Position numbers and translations under genes: made by a program. Positions 39,044-48,006 of a DNA stretch of 64,000 nucleotides are shown piece by piece. The notes under the pieces were generated by a model. That model was not told the origin of the DNA and did no database searches. It saw only the letters and a program-made list of their open reading frames with translations. Position 1 is the stretch's first letter; each line of letters starts with the position of its first letter. This stretch comes from CBDANZ01 sp965197865 (lineage in GTDB: Bacteria > Acidobacteriota > Vicinamibacteria > Vicinamibacterales > CAVVIG01), in the NCBI GenBank assembly GCA_965197865.1, contig CBDANZ010000002.1:558001-622000 (forward strand). Direction: 5' to 3'.

Positions 39044-40255
39044 GTGGAGTTCCGGTGTCGGATCGCGTCGCCAAGCGGCGAGATCGTGGAAGGGGTGTAC
39101 GCGGCGGGAAGCGAAGCCCGGCTGCGCCACGAACTCGAGGAGAAGGGACTTTACATCCTGTCCTTGCAGCGCAAGGGCTCGGTGGGGAGGCTGTCGTGGC
39201 GCCTGCCACAGCGAGACAGCGTGCCCGCGCGCGAGTTTCTCGTCTTCAATCAGCAGCTGGCGACGCTGCTCAAGGCGGGAATGCCGCTGGTGCAATCGCT
39301 CGACCTGCTGAAGCGTCGAGTGGCGTCGTCAACCTTCCGCGGCGTCCTCAACGACGTGCACGAGAGGGTCCGGTCGGGCTCGGCGCTGTCGGAAGCATTT
39401 GCGACGCACAGCGCGTTCTTCCCAAACGTTTACACGGCCTCGCTGCTGGCTGGCGAGCGCAGCAGCAGCCTGGACGTCGTGCTTCGCCGCTTCGTCGAGT
39501 ACACAAGGATCATCGAGACGGTCAAACGCAAGACGCTGTCGGCGCTCATCTATCCGGCCATCCTGATCTCGCTGGCGCTCATCTTGGTCGGGATCATCGT
39601 GCTGAGGGTCGTACCGGCTTTCACCGATTTCTATGTGAGTTTCGGCGCCGAGCTGCCGCTCATCACGCGGATCATCGTCTGGATTTCGAGCGCCATGCGA
39701 GAACAGTTCCTGCTCTTGCTATTCACGATCGGCGCCGCCGTCGCGGCGTTCGTCTTCTGGATCCGACAGCCAGGGCAGCGGGCACGGTTCGATCACCTGA
39801 TCCTGCGGCTGCCCATCATCGGCGATGTCGCAGGCAGATTCGCGACTTCGCAGATGGCGCGCACGCTGGCCACGCTTCTCGGCGGCGGCCTGCCGCTCGT
39901 CGACGCACTGGAGATCGCCGCCAAGTCGGTCGGCAATCAATTTATGGCGCGGCAGATCGATGTGGTGACCGCGCGCGTGCGCGAAGGGCAGTCGTTTGCG
40001 GCGGCGCTCGAAACGCGCCGCGTCTTTCCAGATATTGCCGTGAAGATGGCGGCGGTTGGCGAATCGACCGGCGCGCTCCAGGACACGCTGAATACGGTCG
40101 CCGACTTCTACGACGAAGACATCTCGATCAGCACGGAGCGCTTCGTGATGCTGGTCGAGCCGGTGCTGCTCGTGATCATGGGCCTTGTGATCGCCGGCCT
40201 GGTGCTGGCGCTCTACATGCCGCTCTTCCAGCTCAGCTCGGTTTTGGCTGGATGA
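39044..40255 (+). CDS. gspF: Type IV pilus / type II secretion inner-membrane protein GspF/PilC
   Basis: This is a 403-residue polytopic platform protein. It has the two GspF domains (about residues 70-190 and 270-395): FLVFNQQLATLLKAGMPLVQ and SQMARTLATLLGGGLPLVDA. Its three membrane segments are SALIYPAILISLALILVGII, QFLLLLFTIGAAVAAFVFWI and PVLLVIMGLVIAGLVLAL. It couples the cytoplasmic ATPase to pilin assembly. The start is GTG with GAGGA immediately before. It is first of an operon: gspF, gspE, pilM, pilN, pilO and pseudopilins. A long overlapping frame on the same strand is a shadow. Confidence 0.93.
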   Translation: MEFRCRIASPSGEIVEGVYAAGSEARLRHELEEKGLYILSLQRKGSVGRLSWRLPQRDSVPAREFLVFNQQLATLLKAGMPLVQSLDLLKRRVASSTFRGVLNDVHERVRSGSALSEAFATHSAFFPNVYTASLLAGERSSSLDVVLRRFVEYTRIIETVKRKTLSALIYPAILISLALILVGIIVLRVVPAFTDFYVSFGAELPLITRIIVWISSAMREQFLLLLFTIGAAVAAFVFWIRQPGQRARFDHLILRLPIIGDVAGRFATSQMARTLATLLGGGLPLVDALEIAAKSVGNQFMARQIDVVTARVREGQSFAAALETRRVFPDIAVKMAAVGESTGALQDTLNTVADFYDEDISISTERFVMLVEPVLLVIMGLVIAGLVLALYMPLFQLSSVLAG

Positions 40256-40297
40256 AGGCGCTGGGACTGGAGTCCGGCGCCAAGAGGAAGAATCCAA

Positions 40298-41959
40298 ATG
40301 CCTGACCGTGACCTCGCCGCGTCGCTTCATCCCGCGCCGGCGGACCTTGGCCCCGCCAGCGATGCAGAGCGCCGCGTCGAAATGGACCAGGCGCGCCGGC
40401 TCGCCGAACGCTACCGGCTCGAGTTCATGGACATGGACACGTTCCGAATCGATCAGGAACTGTTCCGCTCAATTCCGGCCGACGTCATGCTGCGCTACGG
40501 ATTTGTCCCGTACCGCCGCGAAGGCCCAGGAGGAAGGACCCTGAAGATTGTCGTGTCCGATCCGACCGATCTACCGATGATCGACGAACTCGCGGTGCTT
40601 CTGTCGACACCCACCAAGGTGGCGGTCGGCCCGCGCTCGGCCATCGAATCCATCCTAAAGAAGAGCGAGAGCTCACAGCGCGTCCTCGAGGAGGCGACCG
40701 AGAGCTTTCAGCTCCAGTTACTGAAGGAAGACGAAAACGCCGAAGACCGTCTCACCGTCGAGCGCCTGACGAGCGATATCAACCCCGTCATCCGTCTCGT
40801 CGATTCGACGATCTACACGGCGATCCAGCGGCGCGCGAGCGACATCCACATTGAGACGCGAGACGATGCGGTGCACGTTAAGTACCGGATCGACGGGGTC
40901 CTGCAACCGGCCATGCGGCCCATTGCCAAGCAGTTCCACAGTTCGATTATCTCGCGCATCAAGGTCATGGCGGAGCTCGACATCGCCGAGAAGCGCGTGC
41001 CGCAGGACGGCCGTTTCAGGCTGCGCATGCCTGGAAAGACGATCGACTTCCGCATTTCGATCATGCCGAGCGTCCACGGCGAGGACGCGGTGATCCGCAT
41101 CCTCGACAAGGAATCGATCAGCGAACAGTTCACCGAGTTGCGCCTCGACATTCTCGGCTTCCCGGCCTCGGAGCTCAAGCGATTCCGCAAGTACATCGCG
41201 GAGCCGTACGGAATGGTCCTCGTCACGGGTCCAACCGGTAGCGGCAAGACCACGACGCTCTACGCCGCCCTGTCGGAGATCAAGTCCGTCGAGGACAAGA
41301 TCGTCACCATCGAGGACCCGGTCGAGTACCAGATCGCGGGTATCACGCAGATTCCCATCAACGAGAAGAAGGGGCTCACTTTCGCGCGAGGGCTGCGGTC
41401 GATTCTTCGCCACGATCCCGACAAGATCATGGTGGGCGAGATCCGCGACACAGAAACCGCGCAGATCGCTATCAACTCGGCGCTCACCGGCCATCTGGTG
41501 TTCACGACGGTCCACGCCAACAACGTTCTCGACGTCCTCGGTCGATTTCTCAATATGGGCGTCGAAGCGTATCAGTTCGTCTCGGCGCTCAACTGCGTGC
41601 TGGCGCAGCGACTCGTACGCATGATCTGCACTCACTGTAAGCGGCCGATCAAGGTATCGCGCGCGCTGCTCGAGGAATCGGGACTCGATCCAGCGCTCGA
41701 GCACACTCACACGTTCTGTGAGGGCATCGGCTGCATCGAGTGCGGCGGCACAGGATACAAGGGCCGCACGGCCATCTGTGAGCTCCTCGACCTCACAGAC
41801 CGGATTCGCGAAATGATTCTCGAGAAGCGCGCGACCTCCGAGATCAAGAAGGCCGCGCGCGAAGAAGGAATGCGGTTCCTGCGAGGGTCGGCGGTCGAGC
41901 GCGTGATGGAGGGGGTCACGACGCTGCGCGAGATCAATAAAGTCAGCTTCGTCGAATGA
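40298..41959 (+). CDS. gspE: Assembly ATPase GspE/PilB
   Basis: This 553-residue hexameric ATPase powers pilin polymerisation. The N-terminal GspE N-domain covers about residues 30-150. Walker A is VTGPTGSGKTTTLYAAL; the Asp and His boxes are IVTIEDPVEYQI and LTGHLVFTTVHANN; RHDPDKIMVGEIRD is Walker B. A zinc-binding tetracysteine is formed by CTHC and CIECGGTGYKGR. Length is normal. Its ATGA end overlaps the start of pilM by four bases, so translation is coupled. Confidence 0.96.
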   Translation: MPDRDLAASLHPAPADLGPASDAERRVEMDQARRLAERYRLEFMDMDTFRIDQELFRSIPADVMLRYGFVPYRREGPGGRTLKIVVSDPTDLPMIDELAVLLSTPTKVAVGPRSAIESILKKSESSQRVLEEATESFQLQLLKEDENAEDRLTVERLTSDINPVIRLVDSTIYTAIQRRASDIHIETRDDAVHVKYRIDGVLQPAMRPIAKQFHSSIISRIKVMAELDIAEKRVPQDGRFRLRMPGKTIDFRISIMPSVHGEDAVIRILDKESISEQFTELRLDILGFPASELKRFRKYIAEPYGMVLVTGPTGSGKTTTLYAALSEIKSVEDKIVTIEDPVEYQIAGITQIPINEKKGLTFARGLRSILRHDPDKIMVGEIRDTETAQIAINSALTGHLVFTTVHANNVLDVLGRFLNMGVEAYQFVSALNCVLAQRLVRMICTHCKRPIKVSRALLEESGLDPALEHTHTFCEGIGCIECGGTGYKGRTAICELLDLTDRIREMILEKRATSEIKKAAREEGMRFLRGSAVERVMEGVTTLREINKVSFVE

Positions 41960-42918
41960 GCCCGTTCTCTTTCTCGCTTCGGGAAGTGCCGCCGCCTGGC
42001 GCGGCGGTGGAGCTCGCCGCGCCAGGCGTGTCGGCTGCGACCCTAGAAATGCGCGGCGGCCAGCCGGCCATAGCGGCGCACGCCGTCGAGCGGCTTCCTG
42101 AAGGCGCGCTGGTGCCCTCGTTCACTTCACCAAACGCACGCGACAAGCCCGCGCTCGTTTCCGCGCTCGAACACGTTCTGGAGCGCGTCGGTCGGCCTCG
42201 GCGCATCGGGCTCATCCTCCCGGATCCGGTCGTCAAGGTTTCGCTCCTGCGCTTCGAGCAGGTACCCCCGCGCGCGCAGGATCTCGAACAGTTGATTCGC
42301 TGGCAGACCCGAAAAGCAGTGCCCTTCCCGATCGACGAGGCACAGATCAGCTACGTCAACGCCGAGACAAGCAGCCTCGGCCACCAGTTCATCGTGAGCG
42401 TCGCCCGCCGGGAGATCGTGCAGGAGTACGAGCAGCTCTGCGATGCTGCGGGTGCTTATGCGGGGCTTGTCGACATTTCCACGTTCAGCGTCATCAATAC
42501 GGTTCTTGCGGGCTCGCAGGCGCCCTCCTCCGATTGGCTCTTGGTGAACGTGGCATTCGACTGGGCGTCAATCGCGATCTTGCGTGGGTCCCAGCTCGTT
42601 GTTTTCCGGAGCCGAAGCGCGGAGGTCGACGGCACGCTGACCGATCTCGTACACCAGACCGCGATGTACTACGAAGATCGGCTGCAGGGCGCCGGATTCA
42701 CCCGCGCCCTGCTGTGTGGTGCCTCGACTCCTGTGGCGCAGCATCCGGGGGGGGCGGACGAGGTGCGTCGCGGCATCGAGGAGCGGCTCGGCATGAGCGT
42801 CGACACCGTCGACGTCCGCGCCGCCGCGTCGCTTACAGACCGCATCACGGCGTCTCCCTCGCTGCTGGCCACGCTGGCTCCGCTCGCTGGCCTTCTCCTT
42901 CGCGGCAACGAAGCGTAA
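41956..42918 (+). CDS. pilM: Pilus assembly protein PilM
   Basis: This is a 320-residue cytoplasmic actin-like protein (FtsA fold). RRIGLILPDPVVKVSLLRFE and LIRWQTRKAVPFPIDEAQIS are standard PilM blocks, and the second half has VDISTFSVINTVL and the AxxC-type strand ALLCGAS. It should bind the N-terminal peptide of PilN (next gene) and link it to the ATPase. The start overlaps the gspE stop (ATGA). Confidence 0.9.
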   Translation: MSPFSFSLREVPPPGAAVELAAPGVSAATLEMRGGQPAIAAHAVERLPEGALVPSFTSPNARDKPALVSALEHVLERVGRPRRIGLILPDPVVKVSLLRFEQVPPRAQDLEQLIRWQTRKAVPFPIDEAQISYVNAETSSLGHQFIVSVARREIVQEYEQLCDAAGAYAGLVDISTFSVINTVLAGSQAPSSDWLLVNVAFDWASIAILRGSQLVVFRSRSAEVDGTLTDLVHQTAMYYEDRLQGAGFTRALLCGASTPVAQHPGGADEVRRGIEERLGMSVDTVDVRAAASLTDRITASPSLLATLAPLAGLLLRGNEA

Positions 42919-42928
42919 GACGTAAAAG

Positions 42929-43597
42929 ATGATCGAGAGTAACCTCGCCACGCGGCCTTATTACAACGAGCGCGCCGTGCGCTTCTGGCTCACGGCCGTC
43001 GCGGCGCTCGCCGCCCTCGCGACGACCTTCAACGTGTCGCGGATGATCTATTACTCGAAGAGCGACATCGAACTCGCCAGGCAGGCCACCAACGACGAGA
43101 CGCGTACCGCCGACCTCGGCGCCGATGCCGCGCGCCTGCGAGCAACCGTGGACATCAGACAGATCGAGACAGCGTCTGTCGAGGCGCGTCAAGCCAACGA
43201 TCTGATCGATCGGCGCACGTTCTCGTGGACCGAGTTATTCAATCGGTTCGAGGCGACGCTACCGGCCGACGTGCGGATTACGTCAATACAACCCCGTATA
43301 GACCAGAACCGGCGCATCGTATTGACCGTCACCGTCCTGGCGCGCAGCGTCAGCAGCGTGGATCGGTTCATGGAGAACCTGGATGGCGTTGGCGCCTTTG
43401 CCGAGCTGCTGTCGCGAGAGGAGCGCGTCAACGATCAGGGCCAGATCGAAGCGTCGCTCGAAACGGTCTACGTGGCGCATCCTTTAACGGGCTCAAGACA
43501 GGATCCCTCGACCGCTTCGGCAAGCTCACAGTCAACGGTGAGCAACGTCGAACCGTCAACGGGCGTAGGACAGGATCGGGGCGCCAGCGGGCGATGA
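42929..43597 (+). CDS. pilN: Pilus assembly protein PilN
   Basis: This is a 222-residue bitopic protein. It opens MIESNLATRPYYNERAVRFW (the PilM-binding N-terminal peptide is 'NLATRPY'), then one membrane helix (LTAVAALAALATTFNVSRMI), a coiled coil, and a ferredoxin-like periplasmic domain (FNRFEATLPADVRITSIQPR). The last ~40 residues (PSTASASSQSTVSNVEPSTG) are low-complexity and appear to come from intergenic-style repeats (cagtcaacggt, aaccgtcaacggg) rather than the family. The stop overlaps the pilO start (ATGA). Confidence 0.9.
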   Translation: MIESNLATRPYYNERAVRFWLTAVAALAALATTFNVSRMIYYSKSDIELARQATNDETRTADLGADAARLRATVDIRQIETASVEARQANDLIDRRTFSWTELFNRFEATLPADVRITSIQPRIDQNRRIVLTVTVLARSVSSVDRFMENLDGVGAFAELLSREERVNDQGQIEASLETVYVAHPLTGSRQDPSTASASSQSTVSNVEPSTGVGQDRGASGR

Positions 43598-44172
43598 CGC
43601 CACTCGCCCGACGCATCGTCGAGGAAAAAAGGCCGATTCTGCTCCCGCTGGGCATCGCGATCGTCGCGAATATCGTCTTGTATGGGCTCGTTGTGTACCC
43701 GCTTGGCGTACGATCGGCTGGGGCGGCCGATCGTGCGGCCGCCGGCGTCACGGCGCGGCAGGCCGCCGAGCGCGATCTCGACGTCGCGCGGGCGCTCGTC
43801 AGCGGTAAAGCGAGCGCCGACAAAGAACTGAACGCATTCTACAAGAAGGTGCTACCGGCCGATCTCACGTCCGCGCGTCGAATGACGTACGCGAGCCTGC
43901 CGATCCTCGCGGAGCAGACGGACGTCCAGTACGTGCGCCGCAGCCATCACGTCGAAGACATCGCGCCAGATTCCAAGCTGGGGCGGCTCACCATCCGCGT
44001 CGTGCTGCACGGCGATTACGAATCGCTCCGGAGCTTCATCTACGAACTCGAGCACGCGCCAGAATTCGTGATCATCGACGATGTGACGCTCGCGAAAGCC
44101 AGCGTGACCGAGCCTCTGACGCTGACCCTCAACTTATCGACCTACTTCCGCGCGAGGGGCAGTGGTGCCTGA
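43594..44172 (+). CDS. pilO: Pilus assembly protein PilO
   Basis: This is a 192-residue protein. It has one N-terminal membrane helix (LLPLGIAIVANIVLYGLVVYP), a short coiled coil, and a periplasmic ferredoxin-like domain (DYESLRSFIYELEHAPEFVI then TLTLNLSTYFRA). It forms the inner-membrane alignment complex with PilN and PilP. The start is the ATG of the ATGA overlap with pilN; a much longer frame is not real. The next gene overlaps it by 11 bases. Confidence 0.9.
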   Translation: MTPLARRIVEEKRPILLPLGIAIVANIVLYGLVVYPLGVRSAGAADRAAAGVTARQAAERDLDVARALVSGKASADKELNAFYKKVLPADLTSARRMTYASLPILAEQTDVQYVRRSHHVEDIAPDSKLGRLTIRVVLHGDYESLRSFIYELEHAPEFVIIDDVTLAKASVTEPLTLTLNLSTYFRARGSGA

Positions 44173-44819
44173 GCGAGGCAGGCAGCTCCTGCTCGCAGCG
44201 GTTGTGATTGTGCTAACGGCCGTGATGTACGGCGTCTGGCCGCGCCCGACTGATGAGCCGCGTGCGGCGGCTAATGTGAGACGCGTCGCGACGCGTGCGT
44301 ACATCGATCGTGCGGCGGTTAAGGCCCCCGACGTGAACATCGAGGCCCTTGGGGTAGAGCGACCGCAGCCAGAAGCGACGACGCCGGCCGCGCCGTCCGT
44401 TACGGTGGCCGGCTTCGGATCGGCACAAGTCATCCTCTCGCCTCCCGGGACGGCCTTCCGTGTGGGCGGCGGACCGTACACCGTCCCGATCTCGGTGACC
44501 GACGCGTCGCGCCACTCCACGATCTCGCTCACACTCACCTTCGATCCCGCATTGCTGTCTGTGCGGGCCTGCAGCAAGGAAGCTTCATGCGTGGTTCGGC
44601 GGCGCCAGCGCGACGTTCACGCAGCAGGTGAGTGCTGGCCGCATCGACATGACGATCGCCCGCACGACCGGCGCAACCGGGACGGGCCGGCTGAGCGCGG
44701 TGTTGTTCGACGCTGTGGCTCGGGGGGGCACGACGCTGACACTGAGCGGCGGGGCGACGGGTCCAGGTGGAACACCGATGGGCTTGCGGTTCCAGCCTGT
44801 GACCATCACGATTCAGTAA
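44162..44819 (+). pseudogene. Apparent pilP-secretin deletion fusion, frameshifted
   Basis: The gene starts GTG GTG inside the end of pilO. Residues ~1-75 resemble the start of acidobacterial PilP-like proteins (one helix, LLLAAVVIVLTAVMYGVW, then KAPDVNIEALGVERPQPEAT). From about residue 80 the sequence switches to the cohesin-type C-terminus typical of GspD secretins (GFGSAQVILSPPGTAFRVGG, STISLTLTFDPALLSVRA). The cohesin part continues in two further frames (QQGSFMR, then GGASATFTQQ, then SAGRIDMTIARTTGATGTGR, ending LRFQPVTITIQ), so two one-base deletions lie near 44570 and 44592. PilP's domain and the whole secretin body are missing. It is followed by two pseudopilin genes. Confidence 0.6.
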
Positions 44820-44853
44820 CAGAGAGGCAGAAGTTAGAAGTCTGAAGTCAACA

Positions 44854-45342
44854 GTGCGGGACCTCACACTCGGGCTTGGCGGCGACCGCGGGTATACCTT
44901 TGTCGAGCTGCTTGTCGTGTCGGCGATCATCATCATCATGGCGTCGGCTGTGCTGCCGCTGACCCGGGTGACAGCGACCAGGACGCGCGAAGCGGAACTG
45001 CGTCGCGCGCTGCGCGAGATGCGGACGGCGATCGACAAGTTCAAGGACGCGGCCGATCTCGGCCAGATTTCTCCGCTCGAGATCAAGGCTGGCACAGAAG
45101 GGTATCCGCCCGACCTCGAGACGCTGGTCGAGGGCGTTCCGGCGGCCAATGACGTGACTGGCCGCAGGCTGAAGTATCTCCGTCGGATTCCTACCGATCC
45201 GATGACGCGGTCGGTGGAGTGGGGACTTCGCTCCTATCAGGATGACCCCGACGCGTCGGGCTGGGGCGGGCAGAACGTCTTCGACGTCTACACCACGTTC
45301 GACGGAACCGCGCTGGACGGCTCGAAATATCGGGACTGGTGA
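44854..45342 (+). CDS. Type II secretion pseudopilin (GspG-like)
   Basis: This is a 162-residue prepilin. The type IV leader is MRDLTLGLGGDRG followed by YTFVELLVVSAIIIIMASAV; the prepilin peptidase should cut after the Gly before Tyr, and Glu+5 is present. The C-terminal part (DPMTRSVEWGLRSYQDD and FDVYTTFDGTALDGSKYRDW) is the usual GspG end. The start is GTG. It is seven bases before the next pseudopilin gene. Confidence 0.85.
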   Translation: MRDLTLGLGGDRGYTFVELLVVSAIIIIMASAVLPLTRVTATRTREAELRRALREMRTAIDKFKDAADLGQISPLEIKAGTEGYPPDLETLVEGVPAANDVTGRRLKYLRRIPTDPMTRSVEWGLRSYQDDPDASGWGGQNVFDVYTTFDGTALDGSKYRDW

Positions 45343-45348
45343 CCAGAC

Positions 45349-45783
45349 TTGGTAATTGCGACATTATGTAATCGGCGCCGTTCATCGAGGCACCCGATTC
45401 TCCAGTCGGGATTCACCATAATCGAGCTGATGGTGGTGGTGTCGCTGATCGTCGTGCTGGCCAGCCTGGCGATCGTTCAATACCGGCGGTCGGTCACCTA
45501 CTCGAGGGAGGCGGTGCTGAAGGACGACCTATTCAAGATGCGCGACGCGATCGACCAGTACTATGCGGACAAGAACGAATTTCCGCCGACGCTCAGCGCG
45601 CTCGTGAGCGACGGCTACCTGCGAAATCTTCCAAAAGATCCCTTGACGAAGTCGGCCGGTACCTGGCAGCAGATTCCGGCCGACTTCGACGCGAGCGACC
45701 GCATTGTGGCGCCTGGCGTGTACGACGTTAAGAGCGGTTCGGAGGCGACCGCGCTCGACGGCACCAGGTACTCGGAGTGGTAA
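45349..45783 (+). CDS. Type II secretion pseudopilin (GspG-like), second copy
   Basis: This is a 144-residue prepilin with a short basic leader (RRRSSRHPILQSG) and the motif FTIIELMVVVSLIVVLASLA. Asp/Pro-rich LPKDPLTKSAGTW and FDVxxGSE-like VYDVKSGSEATALDGTRYSEW complete the GspG fold. The only in-frame start is TTG at 45349; no good Shine-Dalgarno is visible. It ends the tight operon; a broken Ig-like lipoprotein gene faces it on the other strand. Confidence 0.82.
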   Translation: MVIATLCNRRRSSRHPILQSGFTIIELMVVVSLIVVLASLAIVQYRRSVTYSREAVLKDDLFKMRDAIDQYYADKNEFPPTLSALVSDGYLRNLPKDPLTKSAGTWQQIPADFDASDRIVAPGVYDVKSGSEATALDGTRYSEW

Positions 45784-45847
45784 AGCAGCGGTCGAGTTGC
45801 GCCGCTGTCCGAGGCGCTCCCTCGGCGGTCCCGAGAGGGTCGCCCTC

Positions 45848-47124
45848 CTACGGTACGCCGACTGCGTTCTGTCCGACTGCGGTGTGTCCGGCCGTCGTTG
45901 TGACGGTCACCTTCACCGTGTACACGTCGGCTACGCTGTAGGTGTGAACAACTTGATTGCTCGTCGTCTGGGAGGACATGTTGCCGAAGTCCAAGAGGAA
46001 GCTTGCCACAGTCGCGGTGCTTGGAGTTACGGTTGCGGTAAGGGTCACCGTCGTTGGGGGGGGGGGGGGGGGGTCCACCGGGGCTGATTCTTGTAAAGCT
46101 GAACGTGACACCCACAGGTGGCTGAGGCTGTGCGACGACAACCGTGGCGGCGCTCGTGACGCCGCCCAGCGTGTCGGTCACCTTCACGCTCATAGTGAAG
46201 GTTCCCTCATCGTTAGTACTTGTACTGAACCGTGAGGCTCGACCCGCTTACGGCACCCAGGTTTACCGAACCGCCATCCCCGAAGCTGACAACAACCTCC
46301 TTGATCTAGGCTGTGCTGTTCGTCCCCGGAGCGATGACCATGGTGAACAGGATCGGCGATCCGGCGGTCAGCGTGCCGCCAGGCGCAGAAATCGAAACCG
46401 TCGGCAGCGGATCGACGTTGACCGTGACGGTGGCCGACGCCTGACCCGACGTCGAACCGTCGGTACCCGCATCTCCGCCTATGCCGCCATCCGTACCAGT
46501 GCCGGCCGACACTCCCACCGTGCCAGTGACCGTCGCCTGGACGGACGTCGAGAAGATGGTTTGCGCGACGCCGATCGCGTCCGTGTTCACCACAGCGCTC
46601 GACAATACACCCGCCGAAGTCGCGAAGCTCACGGGAACCAGGGGGAGTGAGTTCCCGTTGATGTCCACGACATTCGCGGTGACTGCGGAGAGCCTACCGT
46701 TGGCGGAAATCGTAGTCGGATTCGCGGTCAGCGTGATCCGGCCAACCGCGGCGCTGCCGACAGCAATCGTTACCGCACCGTCAGTGCCGGTACTAGCGCC
46801 GCCAGACGAGGCCGTAATCGTCTCCGTCCCGTGCACCCCGCCGGCAAGAAACTTCACGACCACGCGGCCGCTGACGTTGGTGACCGGCTCGGTCGGCTCA
46901 ATCGTGCCGAGCGTCGTCGTAAACCTGACGTGCGTGCCGCTGTGCGGCAGCGTACCTGAAGCCTCGAGGACTTGCGCGATGATGTCGGTGGATCCGTTGG
47001 AGGCAAGCGCGTTGGTGGAGGCCGTAAGCGTGATTGTCGAACCGGACGGCGCAAGCAGCGGCACCTTTTCGCAGGCCGCCACCAGGAGCGACAAGATAAC
47101 GGCCGCGAGGAACCCAACCGGCAT
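45848..47124 (-). pseudogene. Broken surface lipoprotein with Ig-like (Big_1) and PKD-like domains
   Basis: The start at 47124 gives a lipoprotein signal (MPVGFLAAVILSLLVAAC). Several beta-sandwich repeats follow (STITLTASTNALASNGSTDI, GRITLTANPTTISANGRLSA, then VDPLPTVSISAPGGTLTAGS). The frame meets TAG at 46306-46308, continues readable in the same frame (IKEVVVSFGDGGSVNLGAVS), shifts near 46195 (TMSVKVTDTLGGVTSAATVV), and shifts again at a run of 18 G (46056-46073, poly-Pro on this strand) to TTVTLTATVTPSTATVASFL and a stop at 45848. The intact protein would be a surface or periplasmic adhesin-like lipoprotein. Confidence 0.6.
46056..46073. repeat. Homopolymer tract, 18 G
   Basis: An uninterrupted run of 18 G sits inside the Ig-like lipoprotein gene, where it encodes consecutive prolines, and the reading frame changes across it. 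Possible slippage site or sequencing error. Confidence 0.9.
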
Positions 47125-47193
47125 GCGCAAGGCGAAGCCGGCCGAATGGGCAAGGTGGCATGCTATCATGGGACCGCTAACCATCTTAATATC

Positions 47194-47916
47194 ATGATGT
47201 TACCGGTCCAAGAGAACGGGTATGCGATGGCGGCCCTGCTCGTCGCCTTGAGCGTAACGGCCATCCTCTCGACGGTCGCAATGCCAGTCTGGAGGCAGAT
47301 GTCACAGCGGGAAAAGGAAGCCGAGTTGATCTTCCGCGGCGAGCAGTACGCACGGGCCATCGGGCTGTTCCAGCGACGAGCGGGTCCGGGCATGAACCCG
47401 CCGAACCTCGACATCCTCGTCGAGCAGCGCTTCCTTCGCAGGAAATACAAGGATCCGATCACCGGCGAGGACTTCATCCCGATCCCTGCGGCCAGCGCTG
47501 CCTCGGCTACCCCCGGCATCTTGCTCGGGGCCGCCTCCACCGGGGGCCGCGGCCAGACCGACTCTCAACCGCCGGCTCCAGCACGCTGGTCCGTCGGCGG
47601 CTCCCCGCCCGGAGTCGGCGCGCCCGGGGACGTTATCGGCGTGGTAAGCAAGAGCGCAGACAGATCCATCCGAATCTACAACGGCCGCAATTTTTACAAC
47701 GAGTGGCAGTTCGTCTACGTAGCACAGACTCAGGCGCCCGGTGTTGGCGGAGCGCCGGGCGAGAGCGGTCAGGGCAGTGCGCCAGGCCAAGTCCCCGCTC
47801 CGGGGATCGGCGGCGTGGGTGGACGCAGCGGCCGCGGCTCTCAGCCGGCTGGCGGCCCGTTTGTGCCCAGCCGAGACGGTCCGCCCCCTTCACCCCAGCG
47901 TCCGCCGGGAGGATAG
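47194..47916 (+). CDS. Pseudopilin-like protein with Gly/Pro-rich tail
   Basis: This is a 240-residue protein. Its start is the ATG at 47194 or 47197 (no strong Shine-Dalgarno). Residues NGYAMAALLVALSVTAILST form a type IV pilin-like N-terminal helix, though the usual Gly-Phe/Tyr-Thr and Glu+5 are not exact (Gly then Tyr-Ala-Met, no Glu). WRQMSQREKEAELIFRGEQY and DPITGEDFIPI are standard in acidobacterial GspG/H-like proteins. The last ~60 residues are a Gly/Pro/Ser-rich tail. It lies downstream of the pilus operon and diverges from the lipoprotein relic. Probably a minor pseudopilin. Confidence 0.7.
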   Translation: MMLPVQENGYAMAALLVALSVTAILSTVAMPVWRQMSQREKEAELIFRGEQYARAIGLFQRRAGPGMNPPNLDILVEQRFLRRKYKDPITGEDFIPIPAASAASATPGILLGAASTGGRGQTDSQPPAPARWSVGGSPPGVGAPGDVIGVVSKSADRSIRIYNGRNFYNEWQFVYVAQTQAPGVGGAPGESGQGSAPGQVPAPGIGGVGGRSGRGSQPAGGPFVPSRDGPPPSPQRPPGG

Positions 47917-48006
47917 GACCGGGCCCTACCGCTGCAGCTTTCAAGCGAAGGGTCAAACTTCAGCTCGGGAGGCCGGCCGGAAGGTCAGGCCGACACCTTC
48001 TAATAT

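Noticed and set aside
39016..40305. A 429-codon frame on the plus strand overlapping gspF
   Set aside because: Arg/Ala/Gly-rich translation with no family match; it is a shadow of the real GspF frame, which has three membrane segments and the conserved domains.
40718..41710. A 330-codon minus-strand frame opposite gspE
   Set aside because: Antisense shadow of a highly conserved ATPase; Asp/Arg/Val-rich and without motifs.
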